Assembly: GCA_046483315.1 (NCBI GenBank)
Contig: JAWODJ010000082.1
Span: forward strand, 1-64,000
Direction of reading: 5' to 3'
DNA length: 64,000 bases
Source of the DNA: PXAP01 sp046483315
GTDB taxonomy: Bacteria; Bacteroidota; Bacteroidia; Bacteroidales; PUMT01
Part shown: positions 26,593 to 35,695 of the stretch, piece after piece
Layout: each line of letters begins with the position of its first letter
How positions within the stretch are numbered: the stretch's first letter is position 1
Made by a program: the position numbers and the translations under genes
The notes under the pieces: model-generated
Told to the model about the DNA's origin: nothing
Seen by the model: only the letters and a program-made list of their open reading frames with translations
The model's database searches: none

Positions 26593-27285
26593 TTAATTTT
26601 GTGACACTGTTTCGTCCCTGTCCACTCTGCCGTCAAGAAGGAATATTTTCCTGCGCAGGTAATTGATAACTTTTTCGTCATGTGTCGCGAAAAGAAATGT
26701 TGTCTTCAGCTCCTTATTGAGATTTTCCATTGTTTTCAGGATATTGTGGGAATTTTTGGCATCAAGGTTTGCCGTCGGTTCATCAGCCAGCACCAGTGAT
26801 GGTTTTTTGACCATTGCCCTTGCAATTGCAACCCTCTGGCATTCACCGCCGGAAAGCTGCGGGGGCTTTGATCTCTCCTTGTCCGTGAGTCCAACCCATT
26901 CGAGTGCATCCATTACCATCTTTTTTCGTTTTGCATGATCATACTTCAGGAGAAGAAGGGGGAACTCGACATTTTCATAAACTGTGTGTACCTGCAGAAG
27001 GTTATAGCTTTGGAAAATGAATCCCATGTTCTCCTTTCGCAGGCGTGCCGCTCCTTTAGCATTCAGGTCGCCGATAGATTGTCCCAGCACCTCAACTTTG
27101 CCTTCAGAAGGGGAGTCAAGGGAGCCGATTATGTTAAGGAGCGTTGTTTTACCCGAGCCGCTCGGACCGATTAGGCCTGCGAACTCACCTTCACCAAAGT
27201 TCAGCACAATATCTTTAAGTGCAGTAAACTCTCCCTTTCCCATGGGAAAGCGTTTGATAAGGCCGATGATTTTGATTATTTCCAT
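26593..27285 (-). CDS. ABC transporter ATP-binding protein (LolD/MacB type)
   Basis: A 230-residue cytoplasmic ATPase. Walker A is GPSGSGKTTLL, the Q-loop is in FIFQSYNLL, the ABC signature is LSGGECQRVAIARA, and Walker B is LVLADEPTANLD, followed by the H-loop ATHDE. QSYNLLQVHTVYENVEFPLL is characteristic of the LolD/FtsE/MacB subfamily. It powers the two permeases encoded immediately downstream. It lies 128 bp downstream of the outer-membrane barrel gene on the same strand, probably in the same TetR-controlled operon. Confidence 0.92.
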   Translation of the reverse strand: MEIIKIIGLIKRFPMGKGEFTALKDIVLNFGEGEFAGLIGPSGSGKTTLLNIIGSLDSPSEGKVEVLGQSIGDLNAKGAARLRKENMGFIFQSYNLLQVHTVYENVEFPLLLLKYDHAKRKKMVMDALEWVGLTDKERSKPPQLSGGECQRVAIARAMVKKPSLVLADEPTANLDAKNSHNILKTMENLNKELKTTFLFATHDEKVINYLRRKIFLLDGRVDRDETVSQN

Positions 27286-27413
27286 TTTATGTCGGATTAA
27301 TAGAAAATTATATTCCTGTTTTTTGTTTGTAGTTTATGATCTGTTCCCGGTTATCAATTCCTGTTTGTGACACTAAGCAGCCCGGATGATTCATAATTCT
27401 TAAAGTTACTGGT

Positions 27414-28670
27414 TTAATGGTTGTATACCAGCATCAGCTGGAATCCTTTGCCTGAGAACATTTCAGCTCCTTCTGACTGCTGTGGCAGGTTGAAAGTTTC
27501 AGGATTCAGAAAAGCCATCAGGTAAAAACTGAACCGGTCATACTGCCTGTGCCAGTTGATAAAATTGTAAGTATTCTTGTTAGTCCAGTCCCTGTAAACA
27601 ATAGCACTGATATTATCAAAAATTCCCAGGGGGTAGGAGAGGGATGCCGCGGTTAAGTGGTTCCGGTTGCCCATTTCAAACGGATCCCGGTCCATTGATA
27701 TCATTATCTGTTCAACTCCCAGGTGCGGGCCGTTTCCAATGTCGAAAGTGTAATCAGCGCCCAGTGTAAAAAGATGCTGATTTGTCAGTTGTAGCAGATC
27801 CATTCGCTTCTGTATCCATGCAGCTTCAATCCACAGGCCGATCTCTATATCCCATTTGGCATCAAAACCGAACCGGTTTTCAGGTATATTGCCGGAGAAA
27901 AAATTTTCCGGTTCCTGGCCTGATTCCAGAAATCCCTCCTGTCCGGGCAGGGAAAACCATGAAGAAGCAGGATCTGACTGCAGCAGGGCCGGACCGGTTT
28001 TACGGAGATCTGCCTTGCGATGATGAAAGGATAAAGCCGCTTCACCGCCGGGCACAGGCACCTGCAGCCTTCCCCCAAACTCAGGAGTTTCTTCCCTGGT
28101 TTCACCAATCTCCCATGATTTAGGCCCCTTATTCCCATACAGGCCCCAGATCCAGATATTCATATTATTGAGAAAATAGTACCTGCCCAGCACACCCCAT
28201 ACCCCATCGGTCAGTTGCAGCGGATCACGCGGATCAACCTGGTCAAACCACATAAGGGGTCTTAACATTGAGGCTGAACCGAAGTTTATCTTCTGCAATC
28301 CCAGCCGCAGCTCAAACTGGTTGCCGGAATAACGTGCCCATGCCCGGTAAGGCTTGATGGCTCCTTCATAGTCAAACTCATCAAAGGGATGGGTTCCTCC
28401 GCTTCCGTTTATATTTGCAGATAGTTCAAGATCAAGAAGCCTGTCATCGCCGACAGGGGTGTTAAAATTCAGCTGTGGAATGTACCGTAAGCCCATCCAG
28501 AGCGGGAGATCATTATCCGGGTTGACATTTGCCCAAACTGATGCCTGACCGCGAAAACCAATATGGTTGTTTTTCTGTGCAACTGCAGAGAGCAGAGGAA
28601 CCAGGATCATTAGCACTATGAAAGTTAATTTGAACACCTTTTTTAAAAAGTTATTTAATAGAGGTTTCAT
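27414..28670 (-). CDS. Predicted outer-membrane beta-barrel protein
   Basis: A 418-residue exported protein (signal peptide ending about LLSAVAQ). The body is rich in alternating aromatic strands typical of an outer-membrane barrel, for example ARYSGNQFELRLGLQKINFG, RLQVPVPGGEAALSFHHR, and a C-terminal strand FQLMLVYNH. QKINFGSASMLRPLMWFD resembles segments of alginate-export-like and DUF1302-like porins. It is the first structural gene after tetR (10 bp gap) and precedes the ABC genes. A role as the outer-membrane part of an ABC/LolA-like pathway is inference from position; a diffusion porin is also possible. Confidence 0.65.
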   Translation of the reverse strand: MKPLLNNFLKKVFKLTFIVLMILVPLLSAVAQKNNHIGFRGQASVWANVNPDNDLPLWMGLRYIPQLNFNTPVGDDRLLDLELSANINGSGGTHPFDEFDYEGAIKPYRAWARYSGNQFELRLGLQKINFGSASMLRPLMWFDQVDPRDPLQLTDGVWGVLGRYYFLNNMNIWIWGLYGNKGPKSWEIGETREETPEFGGRLQVPVPGGEAALSFHHRKADLRKTGPALLQSDPASSWFSLPGQEGFLESGQEPENFFSGNIPENRFGFDAKWDIEIGLWIEAAWIQKRMDLLQLTNQHLFTLGADYTFDIGNGPHLGVEQIMISMDRDPFEMGNRNHLTAASLSYPLGIFDNISAIVYRDWTNKNTYNFINWHRQYDRFSFYLMAFLNPETFNLPQQSEGAEMFSGKGFQLMLVYNH

Positions 28671-28680
28671 GCCCCCCTGT

Positions 28681-29307
28681 TCAGATCATGTCGGGAAATT
28701 TCCCGCCAGACTCCTTTTTGTCCTGCGGCATAATCCCGAAGGTAAAGAACCTCGAAAATTCCATAATTGCTTCCTGCGGTGTTCCGTACAACCTGAGGAG
28801 ATTTTCATCTGTTACCATTTCGCTGAATGTCTTTACAATATAAAGAAACCCTTCAGGCTTGAAATCCCTGCGAAACCAACCCTTAGCCTGGGCCTTTTTG
28901 AAATCCTCGATCATCTCCTGCCATACTTCCCTGCTTTTCTTTTCGACCCATCGCGACAGACCCAGTTCAGGATTGCCGTAGAAATCATTCAGGAACTCCC
29001 TGCTGATGTTCATGGTGCCTTCAGATTTAAGCAACAGCATCTGCTCCATCTTTTCCTGTGCCGTAGTATTTTCGTTACTTATAATATCCCTGAATTTTTC
29101 CATTCCAACATCTATTTCTCTGGTATAAACAGACTTTGCAAGCTCAACTTTATTCGGGAAAAATTTATAGAATGTCATTTTGCTTACACCTGCCTCCCTG
29201 CATATCTCCTCAACCGTCACCCGTTTCAGTCCGTGCTTCCAAAAGAGGTCCCTTGATGTTTCAATTATTTGACGGTAACGCGGATTACTTTTTTCCTCAC
29301 TTATCAT
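28681..29307 (-). CDS. TetR-family transcriptional regulator
   Basis: A 208-residue repressor. The N-terminal helix-turn-helix is clear: RYRQIIETSRDLFWKHG, then VTVEEICREAGVSKMTFYKF, then FPNKVELAKSVY. The C-terminal ligand domain is variable, as in the family. The start at 29307 is fixed by a consensus promoter at 29326-29356: longer upstream starts would fall inside the promoter. It heads the barrel/ABC/LolA-like operon with only 10 bp to the next gene, so it probably represses its own operon in response to a lipid-like or hydrophobic ligand; that ligand is inference. Confidence 0.88.
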   Translation of the reverse strand: MISEEKSNPRYRQIIETSRDLFWKHGLKRVTVEEICREAGVSKMTFYKFFPNKVELAKSVYTREIDVGMEKFRDIISNENTTAQEKMEQMLLLKSEGTMNISREFLNDFYGNPELGLSRWVEKKSREVWQEMIEDFKKAQAKGWFRRDFKPEGFLYIVKTFSEMVTDENLLRLYGTPQEAIMEFSRFFTFGIMPQDKKESGGKFPDMI

Positions 29308-29325
29308 ATAAATACATTTATGCTT

Positions 29326-29356
29326 CAAATATACGATAAAAGTAAAATAAAACAAA
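29326..29356 (-). promoter_or_regulatory. Consensus Bacteroidota promoter of the tetR-barrel-ABC-lolA-like operon
   Basis: TTTG (29353-29356) and TATATTTG (29326-29333) on the minus strand are separated by exactly 19 bp, a full match to TTTG-N19-21-TAnnTTTG. The predicted transcript start is near 29319, about 12 nt before the tetR ATG at 29307. This rules out the longer reading frame that begins at 29355. Confidence 0.7.
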
Positions 29357-29512
29357 AAAAGTATAATATTTTTTATTTGGTAAATACAAAATAAGTCATG
29401 ATGCCGCTACCAATGACTGATAGTGAAGTTTAAACATTTCCTGGAAACTAGGGTCCTTTGGCCGGGGGCATGCATGGCTACAGAAGCGATTCGGTGACCT
29501 GTTTCCGTTGTT

Positions 29513-29544
29513 TTTGTTTATTAGCTCTCTTTTTTGTAAGTTAC
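29513..29544 (+). promoter_or_regulatory. Possible pfkA promoter
   Basis: TTTG at 29513-29516 is followed after 20 bp by TAAGTTAC (29537-29544), which keeps TAnnTT but departs from the last two consensus bases. Spacing is right and the predicted start is about 40 nt before the pfkA ATG. Confidence 0.4.
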
Positions 29545-29590
29545 ATGTCGGATATTTTTAAACCTGAGTATTAATCAATCTGCAGACATT

Positions 29591-30571
29591 ATGGATGAAC
29601 TTAAAAAGATAGCTGTACTTACTTCCGGTGGGGATTCACCGGGAATGAATGCCGCCATCAGGGCGGTCGTAAAGACCGGCCTTTATTACGGACTTGAGTG
29701 CTATGGTATATACAGGGGGTATAGTGGCATGGTAAATGATCAGATTAAACTGCTGGGAAGAGATGATGTTAAAACCATTCTTCCTCTTGGGGGAACCATA
29801 CTGAAAAGTGCCAGGTGTGAAGAGTTCAAAACATTTGAAGGGCGGAAAAAAGCCTATGAAAACCTCAAAAAACATCATATAGATGCCCTGGTTGTAATTG
29901 GAGGAGACGGTACGTTTACCGGGGCAAAAATATTCATGAATGAATTTGATTTTCCTGTAATAGGGTTGCCCGGAACAATTGACAATGACCTTTACGGTAC
30001 CGATTATACCATTGGTTATGACACTGCTGTAAATACAGTGGTTAGTGCGGTTGATAAGATCAGGGATACGGCCTATTCGCACGATATGCTTTTTATTGTC
30101 GAGGTGATGGGACGTGATGCCGGGTTTATTGCACTGCGGAGCGGACTTGCAAGCGGATCGGGGAAGATACTGATACCGGAGACCAAAACATATATTGAAG
30201 AGCTGCTTGCGCGACTTGAGAAGAGAATTTCAGACGATGAAACTTCAGCAATAATAATAGTCTCAGAGGGTGATGATTTCGGGGGTGCTATGGAGGTGAA
30301 AAATATTGTGAATGAACGGTTTCCCGACTATAATACCCGCGTAACAATACTTGGTCATATTCAGAGGGGTGGTTCTCCGACAGCGTTTGACAGGATCCTT
30401 GCAAGCGGACTTGGTTACCAGGCAGTTAAGGGTCTGGTAGAGGGCAGGAGCGGGGTGATGGTCGGATCGGTAAACCGGAAGATAGAGTTTGTGCCGTTTG
30501 ACAGATCGATTAAGCATCATAACAAGATCAATGTTGAGCTGAAGAAGATAGCAGAGATTCTTGCATTGTAA
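29591..30571 (+). CDS. pfkA: ATP-dependent 6-phosphofructokinase
   Basis: Converts fructose 6-phosphate to fructose 1,6-bisphosphate in glycolysis. 326 residues, the normal bacterial PfkA length. ATP-binding GGDSPGMNAAIRA at the N-terminus, GGDGTFTGA (the Gly after GGDGT in position for an ATP rather than PPi enzyme), catalytic PGTIDNDLYGTDYTIG with the Asp base, and EVMGRDAGFIAL binding the sugar phosphate. The C-terminal LGHIQRGGSPTAFDR is also intact. Cytoplasmic tetramer in the family. Transcribed alone, divergent from tetR and convergent with the DUF418 gene. Confidence 0.95.
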   Translation: MDELKKIAVLTSGGDSPGMNAAIRAVVKTGLYYGLECYGIYRGYSGMVNDQIKLLGRDDVKTILPLGGTILKSARCEEFKTFEGRKKAYENLKKHHIDALVVIGGDGTFTGAKIFMNEFDFPVIGLPGTIDNDLYGTDYTIGYDTAVNTVVSAVDKIRDTAYSHDMLFIVEVMGRDAGFIALRSGLASGSGKILIPETKTYIEELLARLEKRISDDETSAIIIVSEGDDFGGAMEVKNIVNERFPDYNTRVTILGHIQRGGSPTAFDRILASGLGYQAVKGLVEGRSGVMVGSVNRKIEFVPFDRSIKHHNKINVELKKIAEILAL

Positions 30572-30638
30572 AGTGCCACCCTGCAAATATCTTGCCGGTC
30601 CCTGATCAAAGCAGCTTAAAACAGCTATTACAGAATGG

Positions 30639-31883
30639 TCACCGGCTCTTCCTGAACTTCATTAGTCTGCCGTAGGTCAGGCTGCGCCACAGCCATTCAA
30701 AAGGACCATAATCAAAGTATTTCAGCCATACTTTGCTGTAGTATATCTGAATACCGAATATCACTATTGTTAGCAGTACCCCCTGCCAGGCAGTTATCTG
30801 TGAAAACAGCCCGAAACCGTATGAAAGGAACAGTGTTGTACAAATAATCGAGTGCATCAGGTAATTCGTGAGTGCCATACGACCCACAGGCGACATGAGC
30901 GAACCAAATCCTTTAAGTTTACCCCTGTTAACCAGCAGGACTATACCCGAGATATAAGCTATTCCGAATGAAATCCCCCCTATTATGTGTCCGGCGCTGT
31001 AAAGGACACTGTAGATGTCAGCCATTGCCGCACTGGTTTGAAAATATGAGTATGTATAAATGGTGTTGGCAATTAAGCCAGTGATCAGTGCAATGCGGAA
31101 TGTTTTCCTGAAAAATGGCAGATGATCCTGGTAGTTTCTTATAATTTCTTTTTTTGCCGCCCATACGCCTGTCAGAAACATTGCAAATACCATAGGATAG
31201 AAGAATAATATTCCGGGCAGCAATAACTGGTACTCCCTCAGGCGAATGGAGACTATTTCAGTGAAAGAGCCGGTCGAATAAACTGCAGAGGCTTTAACGA
31301 TCATTGATTCCATGAAGGTTGCCCTCTCCTGAAGGCTTGCATCCACCGCCGTTTTCGCTTCAGGATCCATTGATGCCAGAACGGTCATTAATACACCCAG
31401 ACTGCTGATAATTATTGGTATAAGTATGAGCCATATTGCCCATTTGATCAGGCTGCGCCCTGATTTCCGCCGAAAGGCAATTAACAGGAATCCGAACAGG
31501 GCATAAAAAACCAGAATATCGCCGGCCCAAAGCAAGACTACGTGCAGTATACCAAAAATGAGCAGGAAGAATGCACGGCGCCTGAAAACGGGTATGATAC
31601 TTTTGCCTTCGTGCCCCGGTTTATTAATGAAGAGCCAGAAGCCGTAACCGAAGAGCATGGAGAAGATCACGTAGAATTTGCCCTCAAAGAAGAATTTAAT
31701 AAGTATCTCGGCGATGGTGTCGGCAATTGATATGAAACCGGGATACCCCGCCAGCATCAGGCTTACAGGCCTGTAAAATATCTGCATATTGACCATAAGT
31801 ATCCCAAAAATGGCCAGTCCGCGCAAAACATCAAGCAGAACAATACGTTCTGTTGAAGTGACAGGGGAGGTGATTGTGCTCAT
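30639..31883 (-). CDS. DUF418 family integral membrane protein
   Basis: A polytopic inner-membrane protein of about 414 residues with roughly ten hydrophobic segments. The start at 31883 (MSTITSPVTSTERIVLLDVLRG) gives the family's N-terminal block R-x-x-x-L-D-x-x-R-G followed by LAIFGILMVNM; the frame continues upstream to a TTG but only adds an atypical hydrophobic stretch. The C-terminal half has the DUF418 blocks GRMALTNYLMHSIICTTLF and YGPFEWLWRSLTYG. Function is unknown in the family; relatives resemble acyltransferase-3 proteins. It lies 74 bp downstream of metH on the same strand. Confidence 0.82.
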   Translation of the reverse strand: MSTITSPVTSTERIVLLDVLRGLAIFGILMVNMQIFYRPVSLMLAGYPGFISIADTIAEILIKFFFEGKFYVIFSMLFGYGFWLFINKPGHEGKSIIPVFRRRAFFLLIFGILHVVLLWAGDILVFYALFGFLLIAFRRKSGRSLIKWAIWLILIPIIISSLGVLMTVLASMDPEAKTAVDASLQERATFMESMIVKASAVYSTGSFTEIVSIRLREYQLLLPGILFFYPMVFAMFLTGVWAAKKEIIRNYQDHLPFFRKTFRIALITGLIANTIYTYSYFQTSAAMADIYSVLYSAGHIIGGISFGIAYISGIVLLVNRGKLKGFGSLMSPVGRMALTNYLMHSIICTTLFLSYGFGLFSQITAWQGVLLTIVIFGIQIYYSKVWLKYFDYGPFEWLWRSLTYGRLMKFRKSR

Positions 31884-31957
31884 TTGTTCAATTATTATTA
31901 ATAACAAAATTTTATTTGAACAGGTTACTTTATAAATAATCCATAAAGAGGCATCAA

Positions 31958-34900
31958 TCAACCCGTCAGCTCAGAAAGTAATTTACGTGCCTCTTCTGTT
32001 GTGATCTGTTTCCGGATTGCATAATCTTCAACCTGGTCGTTCAGTATCCTGCCTATATTGAAATACCTGCTTTCAGGATGGGCAAAATAGTAACCGCAAA
32101 CCGAGGCTGCCGGCATCATCATAAAGCTTTCGGTAAGAGAGATGCCTGTTTTTTCGGTGGCTCCCAGAAGGTCGAAGAGTCTTGTCTTTTCAGAATGTTC
32201 CGGGCAGGCGGGATATCCGGGTGCAGGCCTGATGCCCCGGTAGGACTCTTTCAGCAGCTCATCCGGGTTCAGGTTTTCATCCTTTGCATAACCCCAGTAC
32301 TCTTTTCTGACCCTCTCATGCAGGTATTCGGCAAATGCTTCTGCCAGTCTGTCGGCCAGCACCTTCAGCATAATGCTGCTGTAATCGTCATTTGAATCTT
32401 CAAACTTTTTAACCCATTTCTCAATACCCTTCCCGGCAGTAACTGCAAATAATCCTATGTAGTCGGACTGTTCACTATCCACAGGAGCAATAAAATCGGC
32501 CAGGCAAAGGTTGGGCACACCGGGTTCCTTCTGCTCCTGGTTGCGCAGAAAGAGGAATCGTTCAATCTCCTTTTTTTCAGAGTGACTACTGTATATAATC
32601 ACATCATCGCCATAGGACGCGGCAGGGTAGAAGCCTGTGACGCCGCTTAATCCCAGCATCCTGTCCGTTACTATCCTTTCGAGCATCTTCTGTGCATCAT
32701 CATAAAGCTTCCTGGCCTCTTCGCCCTTTACCGGGTCGTCGAAAATCGCAGGATATCTGCCTCTTATCTCCCAGGCATGGAAAAAGAATGTCCAGTCGAT
32801 ATACGGTACCAGCACATCAGCCGGGAGGCTGCCGATGATTATTTCATCCTTCGCCGGTCTTACGATGCCGGCTTTCTCAATGTCAAAACCAAACCTGTTC
32901 TGACGTGCATCATCCAGACTGATATACTGTTTTCCCTGCCTTATGTTTTTCTGTTTTTCCCTCAGGTCGCTGTATCGCTCCTTCATCTTTTGCACATAGG
33001 CAGGTTTTTGCTCCTTTGAAAGAAGTGATGATAAGACCCCGGTACATTTGGATGCATCCCTCACATGAATGACCGGATTCTCATAAACCGGCGATATCTT
33101 TACCGCAGTGTGCATTTCGCTGGTTGTTGCTCCGCCAATAAGAAGCGGGATGTCAAGGCCGCGTATCTGCATCTGCTGAGCCACGTTCACCATCTCCTCA
33201 AGCGACGGCGTTATCAGTCCGCTCAACCCTATCACATCGGCATTTTCGCCGGCAGCAGTATCCAGTATTTTATCAGCCGGCACCATCACACCCATGTCTA
33301 TCACCTCGTAGTTGTTGCATCCCAGTACAACCCCTACTATATTTTTGCCGATATCATGTACGTCTCCCTTGACAGTTGCCAGGAGAACTTTACCGGCATT
33401 CTTACTTGTATCACCCTCAAGTTTTTCTTCCTCGATAAATGGCTGGAGATACGCAACCGCCTTTTTCATCACCCTGGCACTTTTAACAACCTGCGGCAGG
33501 AACATTTTACCATCGCCAAACAGGTCGCCCACGACATTCATCCCCTCCATAAGGGGTCCTTCGATAAGATCAAGAGAACGGTCAAAACCTGGCCGGGCCT
33601 CTTCAGCATCAGATTCAATAAACTCATCCAGGCCGTTGACAAGGGCATGGATTATCCTGTCGCGGACAGGCCTGTTTCTCCATTCAGCACTCCTTTTAAT
33701 GCTTTTTTTATCCTGTTTGCCCGCCTGTTCAGTGTATTTAAGCAGTCTTCCCGTGGCATCCTTTCTCCGGTTGAATATTGCATCCTCTACCAGCTTCAGG
33801 AGACCGGCCGGGATTTCATCATAAACAACTATGGTTTCCGGGTTGACAATGCCCATGTTAAGACCCGCTTTGATGGCATGATAAAGGAATGCTGCATGCA
33901 TTGCTTCGCGAACAAGGTTGTTTCCCCGGAAGGAAAATGACAGGTTTGAAATACCACCGCTGACGCTTGCAAGCGGAAGGTTTTTCTTAATCCACTCAAC
34001 AGTTTTCAGAAAATCAACGGCATAGTTGTCATGCTCCTCCATTCCCGTGCAAATAGTGAGAATATTCGGGTCGAATATTATATCCTGCGGAGGGAAGCAG
34101 GCTTTGTTAACCAGCAGGTCGTAAGTCCGTTTACAGATTTCAATCTTCCGGTCAAAGCTGTCCGCCTGTCCCCGCTCATCAAAAGCCATCACAATAACTG
34201 CAGCACCTGTATCCCTTATAAAACCTGCCTGTTCAAGAAAAGCTTTTTCTCCCTCCTTGAGGCTTATGGAGTTTACTATACCTTTTCCCTGCAGGCATTT
34301 CAATCCGGCTTCCAGCACTGTCCATTTGGAAGAGTCGATCATAACAGGCACCCTGGCTATGTCCGGTTCGGCAGCCATCAGGTTCAGGAATCTGACCATT
34401 GCTTTTTCGGCGTCCAGCATGGCATCATCCATGTTTACATCAATGATCTGGGCTCCGTTATCAACCTGATTGCGTGCAATTGCAAGTGCCTCATTGTAAT
34501 TCTCCTCCCGTATCAGCCGTGCAAATTTCCTGGAACCCGCAACATTGGTACGTTCGCCGATATTAATAAAGTTGCTGCCTTCAAAAACCGGCAACGCCTC
34601 CAGTCCGCTCAACCTGAGAGCAGGTCTAATGACCGGAGGGACGCGTACTTCAGCTTCCCGTGCCAGTCCCGCGAATATTGCAATATGCTCAGGCGTTGTG
34701 CCGCAACAGCCTCCGATAATATTGACCAGCTTTTTGTCAAGAAACCTATTAATATGTACCGCCATTTCATCAGGCTGCTCATCATATTCGCCAAGCTGGT
34801 TTGGAAGTCCTGCATTAGGATAGAGGCTCGTGAAGAATTCAGTACGGCTGCTGAGCTCTTCAATATGCGCTCCCAGCTCTTTTGCCCCCATGGCGCAATT

Positions 34901-35632
34901 GAGCCCGATACTCAAAAGAGGAAAATGAGAAACAGAATAGAGAAAAGCCTCAAGTGTCTGTCCCGAAAGCGTACGTCCGCTGGCATCGGTAATTGTAAAG
35001 GAGAGCATTACCGGAAGGGATTTCTGCTTATCGCGGAATAGTTTGTTAATGGCGCTCAGTGCCGCTTTGGCATTAAGGGTGTCAAAAACTGTCTCAACAA
35101 GCAGCAGATCCGCCCCGGCATCGAAAAGGGCTTCAGCCTGCTCATAATATACATTTTTAAGATCGTCAAAGCTGATTGCCCTGTAGCCGGGATCATTTAC
35201 ATCGGGCGACATGCTTGCCGTCTTGTTGGTGGGGCCGATTGCCCCTGCAACAAACCTTGGTTTTGCAGGGTCTGCTTTTGTGAAGGCAGCGGTGCATTCT
35301 TTTGCCACTCTGACCGCGGCCATGTTTATATCCCTCACAAGGTGAACCATGTCATAGTCCCCCATCGAAACGGCATTGCTGCTGAAGGTGTTGGTCTCGA
35401 TAATGTCGGCCCCTGCTTCCAGGAACTGTTCATGGATATTTTTAATTATTTCCGGCCTGCTGATATTGAGAATGTCGTTGTTGCCTTTCAGGGAGGAGGC
35501 GTGGGAGGCAAATATTTTTGAACGGTATCCGTCTTCATCAAGACGATACTGTTGGATCATTGTGCCCATGGCGCCGTCGAGTACCAGCACCCTTCTTTTT
35601 AACAGATCGTATATTGGATGATTGTTATGCAT
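31958..35632 (-). CDS. metH: Cobalamin-dependent methionine synthase
   Basis: Transfers the methyl group of methyltetrahydrofolate to homocysteine through cobalamin. All four modules are present in 1224 residues: the homocysteine domain (DGAMGTMIQQY; zinc cysteines in GLNCAMG and GGCCGT), the pterin domain (NIGERTNVAGS), the cobalamin cap and binding domain with axial His in DVHDIGKNIVGVVLGC, and the AdoMet reactivation domain (WTFFFHAWEIRG, RPAPGYPACPEH). Only 63 bp separate it from the ACT-domain gene upstream, too little for a cobalamin riboswitch, so control is probably at the upstream promoter at 36387-36419. Confidence 0.96.
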   Translation of the reverse strand: MHNNHPIYDLLKRRVLVLDGAMGTMIQQYRLDEDGYRSKIFASHASSLKGNNDILNISRPEIIKNIHEQFLEAGADIIETNTFSSNAVSMGDYDMVHLVRDINMAAVRVAKECTAAFTKADPAKPRFVAGAIGPTNKTASMSPDVNDPGYRAISFDDLKNVYYEQAEALFDAGADLLLVETVFDTLNAKAALSAINKLFRDKQKSLPVMLSFTITDASGRTLSGQTLEAFLYSVSHFPLLSIGLNCAMGAKELGAHIEELSSRTEFFTSLYPNAGLPNQLGEYDEQPDEMAVHINRFLDKKLVNIIGGCCGTTPEHIAIFAGLAREAEVRVPPVIRPALRLSGLEALPVFEGSNFINIGERTNVAGSRKFARLIREENYNEALAIARNQVDNGAQIIDVNMDDAMLDAEKAMVRFLNLMAAEPDIARVPVMIDSSKWTVLEAGLKCLQGKGIVNSISLKEGEKAFLEQAGFIRDTGAAVIVMAFDERGQADSFDRKIEICKRTYDLLVNKACFPPQDIIFDPNILTICTGMEEHDNYAVDFLKTVEWIKKNLPLASVSGGISNLSFSFRGNNLVREAMHAAFLYHAIKAGLNMGIVNPETIVVYDEIPAGLLKLVEDAIFNRRKDATGRLLKYTEQAGKQDKKSIKRSAEWRNRPVRDRIIHALVNGLDEFIESDAEEARPGFDRSLDLIEGPLMEGMNVVGDLFGDGKMFLPQVVKSARVMKKAVAYLQPFIEEEKLEGDTSKNAGKVLLATVKGDVHDIGKNIVGVVLGCNNYEVIDMGVMVPADKILDTAAGENADVIGLSGLITPSLEEMVNVAQQMQIRGLDIPLLIGGATTSEMHTAVKISPVYENPVIHVRDASKCTGVLSSLLSKEQKPAYVQKMKERYSDLREKQKNIRQGKQYISLDDARQNRFGFDIEKAGIVRPAKDEIIIGSLPADVLVPYIDWTFFFHAWEIRGRYPAIFDDPVKGEEARKLYDDAQKMLERIVTDRMLGLSGVTGFYPAASYGDDVIIYSSHSEKKEIERFLFLRNQEQKEPGVPNLCLADFIAPVDSEQSDYIGLFAVTAGKGIEKWVKKFEDSNDDYSSIMLKVLADRLAEAFAEYLHERVRKEYWGYAKDENLNPDELLKESYRGIRPAPGYPACPEHSEKTRLFDLLGATEKTGISLTESFMMMPAASVCGYYFAHPESRYFNIGRILNDQVEDYAIRKQITTEEARKLLSELTG

Positions 35633-35695
35633 TTAAAACTGTAAAATTAAATTAAAAATTTAAAATCATCACTGGTAACTTTATGTAATGAAGAG

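Noticed and set aside
31884..31961. Extended N-terminus of the DUF418 protein from a TTG codon
   Set aside because: The added residues precede the conserved LLDVLRG block, and an ATG at 31883 gives the family's usual start.
35633..35695. Cobalamin riboswitch upstream of metH
   Set aside because: Only 63 bp separate metH from the upstream gene and no B12-box-like sequence is visible.
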